This document shows positions 27,389 to 35,944 of a DNA stretch of 64,000 bases, in pieces. The stretch is taken from positions 1 to 64,000 of the forward strand of contig CAIWKO010000038.1 of the NCBI GenBank assembly GCA_903913285.1, in the 5' to 3' direction. This DNA comes from an uncultured Bacteroidales bacterium (GTDB taxonomy: Bacteria; Bacteroidota; Bacteroidia; Bacteroidales; CAIWKO01). The stretch's first letter is position 1. The number at the start of each line of letters is the position of its first letter. Made by a program: the position numbers and the translations under genes. The notes under the pieces are model-generated. The model was not told the origin of the DNA and ran no database searches. It saw nothing but the letters and a program-made list of their open reading frames with translations.

Positions 27389-29056
27389 ATGAAAACCTCC
27401 GGCAGACCACCGAAAAAGAATACCGAAAAACGCACAAGTACCCGCAAACCATCCGAAAGAAAAACTTTCGACAAACCCAAATTCTCAAAACCTGCAGACA
27501 GGAAGTTTTCGCGCAGAGACGACGACACCGAGCCCAAAAAAGAACGTTACAGCGACCGCAAAACCTTTGACGACAAAGGCCCTTCGGAAAAGAGGACCTA
27601 TAAGCCCCGAGATACCGAAAAAAGTTATTCGGACCGTCCCCGTACGGATGAAAAAAGAAAACACGACGATTCAAAATATGGGGAAAAGAGGACCTATAAA
27701 CCCAGAGATACGGATAAAAGCTATTCGGACAGACCCAGCACAGACGATAAAAGAAAACACGACGATTCGAAATACGGGGACAAAAGACCCTACAAACCCA
27801 GAGATACAGATAAAAACTATTCGGACAGGCCGGCACCGCGTTATGATGATAAGAGAAAACGGGACGATTCGAAATACGGGGATAAAAGACCTTACAAACC
27901 CAGAGATACTGATAAAAGCTATTCGGACCGGCCAGCACCGCGTTATGATGATAAGAGAAAACGTGACGATTCGAAATATGGAGATAAAAGACCTTACAAA
28001 CCCAGAGATACAGAAAAGAATTATTCAGACAGACCTGTTGAGCGCTATACGGATAAAAGAAAATTTGATGATTCGAAATACGGAGATAAAAAACCCTATA
28101 CACCGAGAGAATCGGAAAACAGCGACAAAGACAGACCGATCGAAAAATACGTAGATAGGAGAAGCGACGCCGACAAACCGTATAGAAAATACGATAATGA
28201 CAGAAATTATACGGAAAATGATAAGAGCAAACGTCCGCGTATCGTTGAACAAAAAACCTATCAGGGTCGTGTACGCGAACGCCACGATGTAGATATCCTG
28301 GTGAAGGATAATACCTATTCGAAACGTCCATCGTTCAAAACTTCTTCCGACGGGGGAATACGCCTGAACAAATTTATTGCGAATGCAGGAGTTTGTTCGC
28401 GGCGCGAAGCAGATACTTTGATAGAGACCGGAGTTATTACCATAAACGGAAAAATAATTACACAATTAGGCACCAAAGTGATGCCCAACGATGAGGTTCG
28501 TTTCGGCGACCAGTTGTTGCGCGGCGAACAACTGCAATATCTGCTGTTGAATAAGCCCAAAGGATATATTACTACCACCGACGATCCGCAGGAACGAAAA
28601 ACCGTGATGCTGATCGTTGAAAAGGCCTGTAAAGAACGTATCTACCCCGTTGGACGACTGGATAAGAACACCACCGGTTTGCTGCTTTTTACCAACGACG
28701 GCGAACTTGCCAAGAAACTCACCCATCCGAAACACCGCGTTGAAAAGGTGTATCATGTTGAATTAGACAAAACCCTTACTCCTACAGACCTGAAGAAAAT
28801 TGCCGACGGCATTGAACTGGAAGACGGATTGATGGAAGTGGATGCCGTTGCTTACGGCGAAACAAAGAAAGAATGCGGCATAGAGCTTCATTCGGGTAAG
28901 AACCGCATCGTGAGACGCATTTTCGAGAGCCTCGGATATGAAGTGGTGAAATTAGACAGGGTGGTTTATGCAGGACTTACCAAGAAAGAACTTCCGCGCG
29001 GCAAATACAGGTTTCTGAGCAATGAAGAAGTGAATATTTTAAGAAGGATCAACTGA
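27389..29056 (+). CDS. RluB/RsuA-type pseudouridine synthase with long repetitive N-terminal extension
   Basis: A 555-residue enzyme of which only the last 230 are the conserved core. Residues 322-380 are an S4 RNA-binding domain (IRLNKFIANAGVCSRREAD). The catalytic domain follows (385-545), with the nucleophilic D425 in GRLDKNTTGLLL, LTHPKHRVEKVYHVE and NRIVRRIFESLGYEV. These fit the RluB/RluE/RsuA branch, so a 23S or 16S rRNA uridine is the likely substrate. Residues 1-320 are low-complexity and highly charged (K, R, D, Y, P) and include tandem repeats of 32-34 residues, likely disordered and RNA- or ribosome-contacting. Bacteroidota homologues often have such tails. Its end overlaps the convergent symporter gene by 18 bases. 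Confidence 0.9.
   Translation: MKTSGRPPKKNTEKRTSTRKPSERKTFDKPKFSKPADRKFSRRDDDTEPKKERYSDRKTFDDKGPSEKRTYKPRDTEKSYSDRPRTDEKRKHDDSKYGEKRTYKPRDTDKSYSDRPSTDDKRKHDDSKYGDKRPYKPRDTDKNYSDRPAPRYDDKRKRDDSKYGDKRPYKPRDTDKSYSDRPAPRYDDKRKRDDSKYGDKRPYKPRDTEKNYSDRPVERYTDKRKFDDSKYGDKKPYTPRESENSDKDRPIEKYVDRRSDADKPYRKYDNDRNYTENDKSKRPRIVEQKTYQGRVRERHDVDILVKDNTYSKRPSFKTSSDGGIRLNKFIANAGVCSRREADTLIETGVITINGKIITQLGTKVMPNDEVRFGDQLLRGEQLQYLLLNKPKGYITTTDDPQERKTVMLIVEKACKERIYPVGRLDKNTTGLLLFTNDGELAKKLTHPKHRVEKVYHVELDKTLTPTDLKKIADGIELEDGLMEVDAVAYGETKKECGIELHSGKNRIVRRIFESLGYEVVKLDRVVYAGLTKKELPRGKYRFLSNEEVNILRRIN
27590..28189 (+). repeat. In-frame tandem repeat in the pseudouridine synthase N-terminal tail
   Basis: Five full copies and one degenerate copy. 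Each encodes KR(T/P)YKPRDT(D/E)K, then YSDRP, a short variable part and DDSKYG(D/E). The first two are 32 codons, the next three 34 because of an inserted AP-RY, and the last has drifted. The last 34-codon copies are nearly identical in DNA, suggesting recent unequal exchange. Confidence 0.9.
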
Positions 29057-29938
29057 GCGTTTCTTAAAGATCAGCTTAATCAGATACACAAATAATACGG
29101 CGGTAAAAAAGGAAAACATGGCATAGACCACGGCCGGCTTTTCCATGTCCGGATTTTTCAGTATCGTTCCCGTTATCAGCAATGCCAATGCAGTATTGTG
29201 CAAACCCACCTCGATAGCGACCGTGAACTGGTCGGCAAAAGGTAATTTGGCAGAGCGTGAAATGATAAACCCCGTTAACATGGCTGCAAAATTCAAAAGA
29301 AGCATAAAAGGAAGTATCATGAAAGTTTCGCGGGAAGTTATTCCCGTGCCTCCGCTTGCTAAATTTAAAAAGATCTTCAAGGTAAACACTGAAACCAACA
29401 GCAGGGGAAGTATGACCTTCAAGGGTCGTTCTGCATTTATGGCGAAGCGTTCTTTTTTCTTTCTGATCAGCACACCAATACCGGCGGGAATGATGGTGAT
29501 CATGAAAATCTGAAATATGGTTTCGGGAACAGGCAGCCATATTTGTTTGCCGACACCTGTAAAAACATATAAGGCCAGGTCGGCCAAAAGCGGAATGCTG
29601 ACAAGCGTAATCAAACTGTTGATGGCGGTCATTGAAATGGCCAAAGCCACGTTGCCTTTAAACAAATGGGTTATCAGATTGGATGAGGCCCCGCTGGCAC
29701 ACAGAGAAACGACCACAATACCCACTTTAACGGGATAGGATAAACCCGAAACCGAGGCAATGGCAAAAGCCACAGCGGGAATAAGGATGAGCTGAATGCC
29801 CAATGCGGAGAACAACGAGCGGGGATGCGCAAAAAGTTTCTTAAAATCGAGGACGGTAAGCGACAAGCCGATGCCCAGCATGATGAGCGCCAGAACCAGA
29901 TTGATGAGAATATCAATAAAATTGTATCCTGTAAACAT
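29039..29938 (-). CDS. Bile acid:sodium symporter (BASS) family transporter
   Basis: A 299-residue inner-membrane protein with about nine or ten hydrophobic helices. BASS family markers are visible: CASGASSNLITHLFKGN (about 80-97, the discontinuous-helix region) and EVGLHNTALALL (about 235-246). Members carry organic anions (bile acids, pantoate, pyruvate, keto-acids) with sodium; the real substrate cannot be read from sequence, and the family name should not be taken to imply bile acids. It is convergent with the pseudouridine synthase gene (18-base overlap) and is the last of three minus-strand genes after the serpin and methyltransferase genes. Confidence 0.9.
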   Translation of the reverse strand: MFTGYNFIDILINLVLALIMLGIGLSLTVLDFKKLFAHPRSLFSALGIQLILIPAVAFAIASVSGLSYPVKVGIVVVSLCASGASSNLITHLFKGNVALAISMTAINSLITLVSIPLLADLALYVFTGVGKQIWLPVPETIFQIFMITIIPAGIGVLIRKKKERFAINAERPLKVILPLLLVSVFTLKIFLNLASGGTGITSRETFMILPFMLLLNFAAMLTGFIISRSAKLPFADQFTVAIEVGLHNTALALLITGTILKNPDMEKPAVVYAMFSFFTAVLFVYLIKLIFKKRSVDPS

Positions 29939-29969
29939 TTATGGGTCTTTTCATTGTAAAGATACGCAA

Positions 29970-30869
29970 TCAATACGTCTTTACACGCAGAAAAGTTCCA
30001 AGAGGCAAATTATTTCCTGCCCGGTCGGTGAAATATAATTCGCCGAATTCTTTTTGTTTGATGCCGGGAACAAATGAATTGACAAGATTGTTGGCCACCA
30101 AGGCCGAAAAGCCCATAGAATAGAGGTTCAGCACCACAAATGCTTTGTTGGGTTCGAGCAAATCCGAACAATGCTGCATCAGTTCGTTTATCTGTTCTTC
30201 CAACACCCATTTTTCTCCTTCGGGTCCGCGGCCGTATGCCGGGGGATCGAGGATAATTCCATTATATTTGTTACCGCGGCGCACTTCGCGTTTCACGTAT
30301 TTCATGGCATCTTCAACCAACCAACGTATGCCGTCGAGCCCGCTTGCTTCCATGTTTTCGTGCGACCAGTTGACCACCTGCTTCACCGAATCGACATGAA
30401 CCACATCGGCGCCAGCGGCTTTGGATGCCAACGACGCACCTCCCGTGTAAGCAAATAAGTTCAGGACTTTCGGTTGCGGAACATTGAGTTCGGAAACGGC
30501 ATCAAAGATATAATTCCAGTTGTCGGCCTGTTCGGGGAAAAGACCAAGGTGTTTGAATGAAGTCAAGCCGAGGCGAAAGCGCAATTTCATTTGTTTGTAT
30601 TGATAGTTTACGAACCATTGCGCTTTCATTTTTTTCAGGAACACCCACTGCCCTTTTTCGGAATTCATATCCTTATCTGTCGACTTGACAAATTTGGCAT
30701 GAGCAAGCTTTTCCCATCCGGTTTCGGAAAGCGATTTGTTCCAGCATGCCTGAGGTTCGGGACGGGAAATGGTGAATTCGCCGAAACGTTCTAATTTCTC
30801 GTATCCGCCTGTATCTATCAGTTCATAATCGGTCCAGCCCAAGGTTGGTATCAGTTTAAAATCTTTCAT
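29970..30869 (-). CDS. RlmI-like class I SAM-dependent methyltransferase
   Basis: A 299-residue protein with a class I methyltransferase core. Motif I is VLNLFAYTGGASL (about 136-148), followed by the acidic VVHVDSVKQVV and motif IV ILDPPAYGRGPEGEKW. The DPPAY motif and the N-terminal layout fit the RlmI/RlmK group of 23S rRNA cytosine C5 methyltransferases, but the PUA domain typical of RlmI is missing or divergent in the shorter N-terminus, so the substrate is uncertain. It begins 3 bases after the stop of the serpin gene and is probably co-transcribed with it. Confidence 0.85.
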   Translation of the reverse strand: MKDFKLIPTLGWTDYELIDTGGYEKLERFGEFTISRPEPQACWNKSLSETGWEKLAHAKFVKSTDKDMNSEKGQWVFLKKMKAQWFVNYQYKQMKLRFRLGLTSFKHLGLFPEQADNWNYIFDAVSELNVPQPKVLNLFAYTGGASLASKAAGADVVHVDSVKQVVNWSHENMEASGLDGIRWLVEDAMKYVKREVRRGNKYNGIILDPPAYGRGPEGEKWVLEEQINELMQHCSDLLEPNKAFVVLNLYSMGFSALVANNLVNSFVPGIKQKEFGELYFTDRAGNNLPLGTFLRVKTY

Positions 30870-30872
30870 GGG

Positions 30873-32102
30873 TCACTTTGTGGGGTTATAGATGTTTCCG
30901 GCAAACAATACGGAGTTGTAAGTATTTTCTTTGATGATGAACATAAACGGATGGTCGAACTTAAATTCAACCATATTCACCAGCACCGATTTCATTCTGA
31001 CCACTACCGCGGTCGCAGCGGCAGCTTCCGTTCCGGCTTCGTCCACGTTGATAAAGGTTTTGTGAATAACCTTGCTTATCTTCAAATCTTTTCGCCCTGT
31101 CATGCCCGAGAAATCGGCATTATCTGTAAACGCTTCGGGCATTCCCATCTTTTTCAGAACTTCGCTTAGTTCAAAAGCGGATGAGGTGTTGAATTTGGGC
31201 AAATACAGTTTTGCTTTAGCTGAGGCAAGTTTTGTTTCCAGGTCGTTATAAAAATCAACGTTCAGGTTTTTCTGCAACTCTTTTAACCCCGTCTTGGAAT
31301 TCGGCAAAATGAGCAGCATCGACATTTTTCCTTTTCCGTAAGGCAGTTCAATTGCTTTATAAGTATCGCCCTGATAAAGTTTATACGTGTTATCAGCTAC
31401 CATAAAATCGGTTGTAATCTTTGTAGTTTCGTCCGTATAAAAATCAATCTTTTTAGTTGCTTTCACATCAAAAGGCATATCCCAGGCAGCTTTAAAATAA
31501 ATGGCGTTCACCAGCACCAAACGCGTAAGGTCGTCGAGTATATGCGGCTGTATCAGGTCTTTTATCTTTTGATTGGTTTGTTGTTCAACCCAGGCGTTGA
31601 TATCGGTACGGCATTTTTCGGTTTCTTTAATAAAATCTACAGTTTTCACTTCGGAGTTAAAACTGTTTTTGATGTTATCGACAAAAGCGGTTTTGAACTT
31701 AAAGTCTTTCTGCGCCCAGATGGAGTTTGCCGTGTAAATATTGAGTATATCCCCCGCGTTCAAGCCGTTTATATAATTGAACAGAGCGTGGTATTTATTA
31801 TAGAGCGTCTGGTCGTTGGTGCCGAAATGAAACACATCGTTCATTTGCTTTTCGGTTTTTTCGCGGGCGCCGGTATAGGTCATGGCCAGAGCGGCCGAAA
31901 TGCTGTAGGGCGAACAGAACATGTTCTGCGGTTCGGATCCGATGTTGTTATACAATTCAAATGCAAAACGGTTGTTGTTCTTCACAAGCGTTGCATCGGG
32001 CAAGCCGACCTCAGTTGTTGATGTGCCGGGTGTTTTTTCGGTCGGAACAGTTCGGCAGCCCAAACAAGCCAATGAAACAAATATAAAAGGAAGTATTTTC
32101 AT
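30873..32102 (-). CDS. Serpin-family lipoprotein
   Basis: A 409-residue serine protease inhibitor homologue. The signal ends in SLACLGC (lipid Cys at 13 or 16), so it is probably tethered to the envelope. The serpin fold is well preserved: NMFCSPYSISAALAMTYTGA near the N-terminus, LVLVNAIYFKAAW mid-protein and the closing DHPFMFIIKENTYNSVLFAG. The reactive loop hinge EAGTEAAAATA (small residues P15-P9) is of the inhibitory type. By counting from the hinge, P1-P1' is Lys-Ser or a neighbour, but the distance to the C-terminal strand is three residues longer than in antitrypsin, so P1 is tentative. It is the first of a two- or three-gene minus-strand run. Confidence 0.93.
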   Translation of the reverse strand: MKILPFIFVSLACLGCRTVPTEKTPGTSTTEVGLPDATLVKNNNRFAFELYNNIGSEPQNMFCSPYSISAALAMTYTGAREKTEKQMNDVFHFGTNDQTLYNKYHALFNYINGLNAGDILNIYTANSIWAQKDFKFKTAFVDNIKNSFNSEVKTVDFIKETEKCRTDINAWVEQQTNQKIKDLIQPHILDDLTRLVLVNAIYFKAAWDMPFDVKATKKIDFYTDETTKITTDFMVADNTYKLYQGDTYKAIELPYGKGKMSMLLILPNSKTGLKELQKNLNVDFYNDLETKLASAKAKLYLPKFNTSSAFELSEVLKKMGMPEAFTDNADFSGMTGRKDLKISKVIHKTFINVDEAGTEAAAATAVVVRMKSVLVNMVEFKFDHPFMFIIKENTYNSVLFAGNIYNPTK

Positions 32103-32131
32103 GCGTGTGCTCTTTTTTACAATTTAGTTTA

Positions 32132-33946
32132 TCAATTTTCAATCCTTTTTTCGAAATACTTCAGAATAACTTCTGCTTTTTGTTTTCCCACCACGGGTTG
32201 CAGTTCTTCGTACGAAGCTTTCTTTATATTTTGAACCGATTTGAACTTACGAAGCAATTTCTGGGCCGTTTCGTATCCAATGCCTTCGATGTCGGTCAGC
32301 ACCGATTTTATGGTTGCTTTCTGTCGTTTGGCGCGATGATGCGTGATGCCGAAGCGATGAGCCTCGTCGCGCATTTGTTGTATCAGCTTCAGGGTTTCCG
32401 ATTTCTTGTCGATATACAGCGGAAACGAATCGCCGGGAAAATAAATTTCTTCGAGTTTCTTGGCAATGCCGATGATCGGAATTTTGCGCGCCAGCCCCAA
32501 TTTGTCGAGGCTCGATAAGGCCGAACTCAACTGCCCCTTTCCACCGTCAACGATGATGAGCTTCGGCAACGGCAAACATTCGTCGAGCAAACGTTTGTAG
32601 CGACGGTATACCACTTCTTCCATCGAAGCAAAATCGTTGGGGCCTTCCACGGTTTTGATATTAAAATGCCGGTAATCGTTCTTGGCAGGCCGCGCATTTC
32701 TGAAAACCACCATGGCGGCCACTGGGAAGCTTCCCTGAGTGTTCGAATTGTCGAAACATTCAATATGGTCGGGCAGGCTTTCCAGATGCAGGTCTTTCAT
32801 GGCCAGTTCCATAATGCGGTTCACATGGCGGTCGGGATCGACCAGCTCTTTTTGCTTTTCTTTATCGAGTTTAAAATATTTTGCATTGCGCTGCGATAGT
32901 TCCAGCAGCTTCTTCTTTTCACCTTTTTGCGGCACCGTTATCTTCACATCGGGTATCTTCACGCTCAGGTCGAAGGGGATGATGATCTCCGACGAATTGC
33001 TTTTCATGCGCTCGCGCAGGTCGGCAATGGCAAGTTCGAGCAGTTGCACGTTGCTCTCGTCGAGCTTTTTCTTCAGCTCAACAGTATGCGCCTGCACTAT
33101 GGCCCCGTCCACCACTTTCAGGAAATTGACGTAGGCACATTGCTCATCGTCGAGTATGCTGAACACATCCACGTTGCTGATGCCGGAGCTCACCACTGTT
33201 GATTTGCTCTGATATTTCTCCAGCAGCTCTATTTTTTCTTTCACATACTGCGCTTTCTCAAATTCGTAGGCGGTAGCGTAGTCGTGCATGTTTTTTTTCA
33301 ACTGCTGCTGCACCGAGTTGATGTTGCCTTTAATGATTTCCTTGATATTGGCAATAGTGTTATTGTAGTCGCTTTCCTGCTGAAGCCCTTCGCAGGGGCC
33401 CAGACACCGGCCGATATGATATTTCAGGCAACGTTTGTATTTCTTCAGCCTGATGTTTTCTTCCGAGAGATTGTAGCTGCAGGTTCTCACCTGATACAAC
33501 TGATAGATGAGGTCGAGCAGGGTGTTCATCATGCGCACCGAAGCGTAGGGCCCGAAATATTCCGACCCGTCCCTGACGAAGTTGCGCGTTACGATGAGCC
33601 TCGGAAAACGTTCGTTGCGGATGCATATCCACGGGTAGGTTTTGTCGTCTTTCAGCAGCACGTTGTAGCGGGGCTGATATTTTTTTATCAGGCTGTTTTC
33701 CAACAGCAGTGCCTCGTATTCGTTGTCGACCACGATATATTTTATTTCGACGATCTTCCGAACCAGCACATTCACTTTGCCCGACTGCGAAGCCTCTTCG
33801 CGGAAATAGCTTCTCACACGCTTTTTCAGGCTCTTGGCTTTGCCGATATAAATGATGGTGCCCTGTTTATCGAAATACTGATACACGCCCGCCTTGTCGG
33901 GAAGTATTTTCAGTATCTTCCTGATATGGTCCGATATTTCTGCCAC
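32132..33946 (-). CDS. uvrC: UvrABC system protein C
   Basis: Dual-incision nuclease of nucleotide-excision repair. The 604-residue product has all domains in order: GIY-YIG nuclease (GVYQYFDKQGTIIYIGKAKS, about 18-37), the interdomain cysteine cluster (KRCLKYHIGRCLGPCEG), the UVR motif (YATAYEFEKAQYVKEKIELL), the RNase H-like nuclease (ECFDNSNTQG onward) and a helix-hairpin-helix pair (DIEGIGYETAQKLLRKF). The start codon is GTG at 33946, directly abutting the TAG of gldH, so translation is probably coupled. No RNA hairpin or own promoter is seen between the two. Confidence 0.96.
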   Translation of the reverse strand: MAEISDHIRKILKILPDKAGVYQYFDKQGTIIYIGKAKSLKKRVRSYFREEASQSGKVNVLVRKIVEIKYIVVDNEYEALLLENSLIKKYQPRYNVLLKDDKTYPWICIRNERFPRLIVTRNFVRDGSEYFGPYASVRMMNTLLDLIYQLYQVRTCSYNLSEENIRLKKYKRCLKYHIGRCLGPCEGLQQESDYNNTIANIKEIIKGNINSVQQQLKKNMHDYATAYEFEKAQYVKEKIELLEKYQSKSTVVSSGISNVDVFSILDDEQCAYVNFLKVVDGAIVQAHTVELKKKLDESNVQLLELAIADLRERMKSNSSEIIIPFDLSVKIPDVKITVPQKGEKKKLLELSQRNAKYFKLDKEKQKELVDPDRHVNRIMELAMKDLHLESLPDHIECFDNSNTQGSFPVAAMVVFRNARPAKNDYRHFNIKTVEGPNDFASMEEVVYRRYKRLLDECLPLPKLIIVDGGKGQLSSALSSLDKLGLARKIPIIGIAKKLEEIYFPGDSFPLYIDKKSETLKLIQQMRDEAHRFGITHHRAKRQKATIKSVLTDIEGIGYETAQKLLRKFKSVQNIKKASYEELQPVVGKQKAEVILKYFEKRIEN

Positions 33947-34420
33947 CTAGTTCGTTTTTTTGGCTTTTTTCACGATAAGGCCCACGTCCATAATGTCGCT
34001 TATCTCGATGGCGGGCATCACGTTCTGCACTTCGAAGGTGTAGGTGCCTTTCTGCGCAAAAGTAACGTCGGTCATCACGGGGTAGGCCAAATCCCAAATA
34101 TCCCCCGCACCTTCGCCTTTAAAAGTGCCGTCGTCGTTGCGCAACACGATGTTATAATCTTTGGTGCGCATATCGCCTGCCGGATAGGTGGTGGTTACGT
34201 TGAGCAGGATGTTGGCAAAGGCATAATAGCTGGTGTGGCGCACGTTTAGCGTTACATCGTAGTTGGTGGTGGTGTCGGTGATCGGAACTTCAAATTTAAT
34301 GAGGTTGGCTCGTTTCCATTTGTAGTTATCAATGTCGATATATTTCTCAAAAACTTTGCGTTTCGAGCAGGAGGTCAGCAAAACTGCCGATATCAGGAAC
34401 AGATAGGCGTATTTTCTCAT
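33947..34420 (-). CDS. gldH: Gliding-motility-type lipoprotein GldH
   Basis: A 157-residue lipoprotein: signal MRKYAYLFLISAVLLTSC with lipid Cys at 18. The mature part has the GldH pattern of YDVTLNVRHTSYYAFANILL, TTTYPAGDMRTKDYNIVL and the closing ISDIMDVGLIV. In Flavobacterium johnsoniae GldH is needed for gliding and T9SS-dependent functions. Many non-gliding Bacteroidota keep it, so it does not prove motility. It directly precedes uvrC with no gap, and T9SS cargo genes are in the window. Confidence 0.8.
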   Translation of the reverse strand: MRKYAYLFLISAVLLTSCSKRKVFEKYIDIDNYKWKRANLIKFEVPITDTTTNYDVTLNVRHTSYYAFANILLNVTTTYPAGDMRTKDYNIVLRNDDGTFKGEGAGDIWDLAYPVMTDVTFAQKGTYTFEVQNVMPAIEISDIMDVGLIVKKAKKTN

Positions 34421-34488
34421 CGGGAATTTGAATTTTAAATGTAAATTTACACTGTTTTTTTTAAAACGGAAGTGCTTTGCCTTAAATT

Positions 34489-35121
34489 ATGAAGAAACTA
34501 AAATATTATGTGGTTTGGAAAGGGCGCAACCCGGGCATTTATTCCAACTGGGCCGACTGCGAAGAACAGATACTGAAATTCGAGGATGCGGCCTACAAAG
34601 CCTTCAATTCGCTTCACGAAGCCGAAATTGCTTTCGCGGGCGACAGCAAACGGTATATTCCGAATAAAAAAGCCGTTCCGCAGGTGTATATCAAAAACGC
34701 CAAAAGTTTTCTGAAACCCGATCTCAAAAGCATCAGCGTCGATGCCGCGTGGAATCACGTGAGCAAGGTGATGGAATATCAGGGTGTGAAAACCGACACC
34801 AAGGAGTTGATCTTCCACAAAGGGCCTTTCCGCGATGCCACCAACAATATAGGCGAGTTTCTGGCCATAGTGCATGCCCTGGCCCTGCTGAAACAAAAAA
34901 ACAGTAAGCTGCCCATCTACAGCGACAGCAAAACTGCCATCAAATGGGTGAAGGATAAACATGCCAACACCAAACTCGTCGAAACGCCCGACAATTCGGG
35001 GATATTCGAACTGATAAGCCGCGCCGAAAGCTGGCTGACAAACAACACCTTCGAAAACCGCATCCTGAAATGGGAAACCGATGTGTGGGGAGAGATACCG
35101 GCGGATTTTGGGAGGAAATAG
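34489..35121 (+). CDS. rnhA: Ribonuclease H with N-terminal viroplasmin-type domain
   Basis: A 210-residue protein that cleaves the RNA strand of RNA-DNA hybrids. Residues 1-50 (KYYVVWKGRNPGIYSNWADC) match the Cauli_VI/viroplasmin domain, which binds hybrids and double-stranded RNA and is common at the N-terminus of eukaryotic-type RNase H1. The catalytic domain shows the four carboxylates: D in ISVDAAW, E in NIGEFLAIV, D in IYSDSKTA and D in WETDVWGE. Divergent from gldH-uvrC across a 68-base gap. Confidence 0.9.
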   Translation: MKKLKYYVVWKGRNPGIYSNWADCEEQILKFEDAAYKAFNSLHEAEIAFAGDSKRYIPNKKAVPQVYIKNAKSFLKPDLKSISVDAAWNHVSKVMEYQGVKTDTKELIFHKGPFRDATNNIGEFLAIVHALALLKQKNSKLPIYSDSKTAIKWVKDKHANTKLVETPDNSGIFELISRAESWLTNNTFENRILKWETDVWGEIPADFGRK

Positions 35122-35289
35122 GGTAAATCAGTAGTGCCTAAAATGAACTAAAGTACTTAAAGTACCTAAAGTTGCTAATTCATAATGGGATTGATGATTT
35201 GATTAGTCATGAACCATTACTATCGGCTACGGACAATTGATTCCAATCCGAAAAATATTCATTGGCGATTATAACAATATCATATTATC
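35122..35289. repeat. Composite intergenic repeat island 2
   Basis: Contains GTGCCTAAAATGAACTAAAG followed by TACTTAAAGTACCTAAAG, i.e. the inverted form of the CTTTAG/GCACTTTAG family, then a stretch of unique AT-rich sequence with no open frame. It passes straight into array C. Confidence 0.65.
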
Positions 35290-35365
35290 GGAAAGTTCCA
35301 GGGAATAGCAGGAAACTTCCAGGGAACAGTAGGAAACTTTCAGGGAATACTAAGGAACTTTCTTA
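35290..35365. repeat. Tandem array, 21-bp period (array C)
   Basis: Three units of exactly 21 bases, each of the form GGAAA(G/C)TT(C/T)CAGGGAA followed by five variable bases (35290-35310, 35311-35331, 35332-35352), and a partial fourth (AGGAACTTTC). It sits downstream of apt and rnhA, which converge here, so it is between the ends of two transcripts. Confidence 0.8.
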
Positions 35366-35395
35366 TTTCCGTTGACACCAAAACAGCTAAACCCC

Positions 35396-35944
35396 TCAAA
35401 AAGTAACCACCGAAAACACCTCAACATCCTTGCTTATCTGTTGCACTCCGTTCAAAAAGCCCAGCTCACAGATAAAGTTCACGTATATTTTTTTTACACC
35501 AAAACGCTCGATCAACTCAATGGCTGCTTTGGCCGAACCTCCGGTTGCCAGCAGGTCGTCGTGCAGCAGCACCACGTCGGTGGGTTCGAGCGCATCCTGA
35601 TGTATGTGCAAAATATTTTCGCCGTATTCGAGGCTATACGATTTCGAAAACGTTGGAGCCGGCAGTTTGCCCGGCTTGCGGATGGGCACAAAACCCGCGT
35701 TGAGCCTGTCGGCCAGCGCCCCGCCCACGATAAACCCCCGCGATTCGATGCCCACCACCTTGGTGATGCCTGCATCCTTATATTTATCGAAGGTTTTATC
35801 GACAATATAACGGAATATCTCCGGCCTTTTGATAGCCGTGGTGATATCTTTAAAAAGTATGCCCTTCACGGGGAAATCGGGCACATTGCGTATACTTTCG
35901 GCCACATCGCTGAGCGTGATGGCGGGTTGGGGATTTAAGGTCAT
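35396..35944 (-). CDS. apt: Adenine phosphoribosyltransferase
   Basis: Salvages adenine to AMP using PRPP. The 182-residue protein has the purine-pocket segment VVGIESRGFIVGGALA and the PRPP-binding motif VVLLHDDLLATGGSAKAAIELI (shown in part: DDLLATGGSA). Its ATG overlaps the stop of rlmN by four bases (ATGA type), so the two are translationally coupled. With the adenine deaminase upstream, the operon offers two fates for free adenine. Confidence 0.95.
   Translation of the reverse strand: MTLNPQPAITLSDVAESIRNVPDFPVKGILFKDITTAIKRPEIFRYIVDKTFDKYKDAGITKVVGIESRGFIVGGALADRLNAGFVPIRKPGKLPAPTFSKSYSLEYGENILHIHQDALEPTDVVLLHDDLLATGGSAKAAIELIERFGVKKIYVNFICELGFLNGVQQISKDVEVFSVVTF

Noticed and set aside
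27387-28331. Antisense 314-residue frame (and a plus-strand 195-residue frame) over the repetitive tail
   Set aside because: Both are by-products of the tandem repeat in the pseudouridine synthase gene; the Tyr/Phe-rich or Thr/Ile-rich sequence is a frame shadow.
33284-34249. Plus-strand 321-residue frame opposite uvrC and gldH
   Set aside because: Spans two well-supported genes on the other strand and has no recognisable domain.
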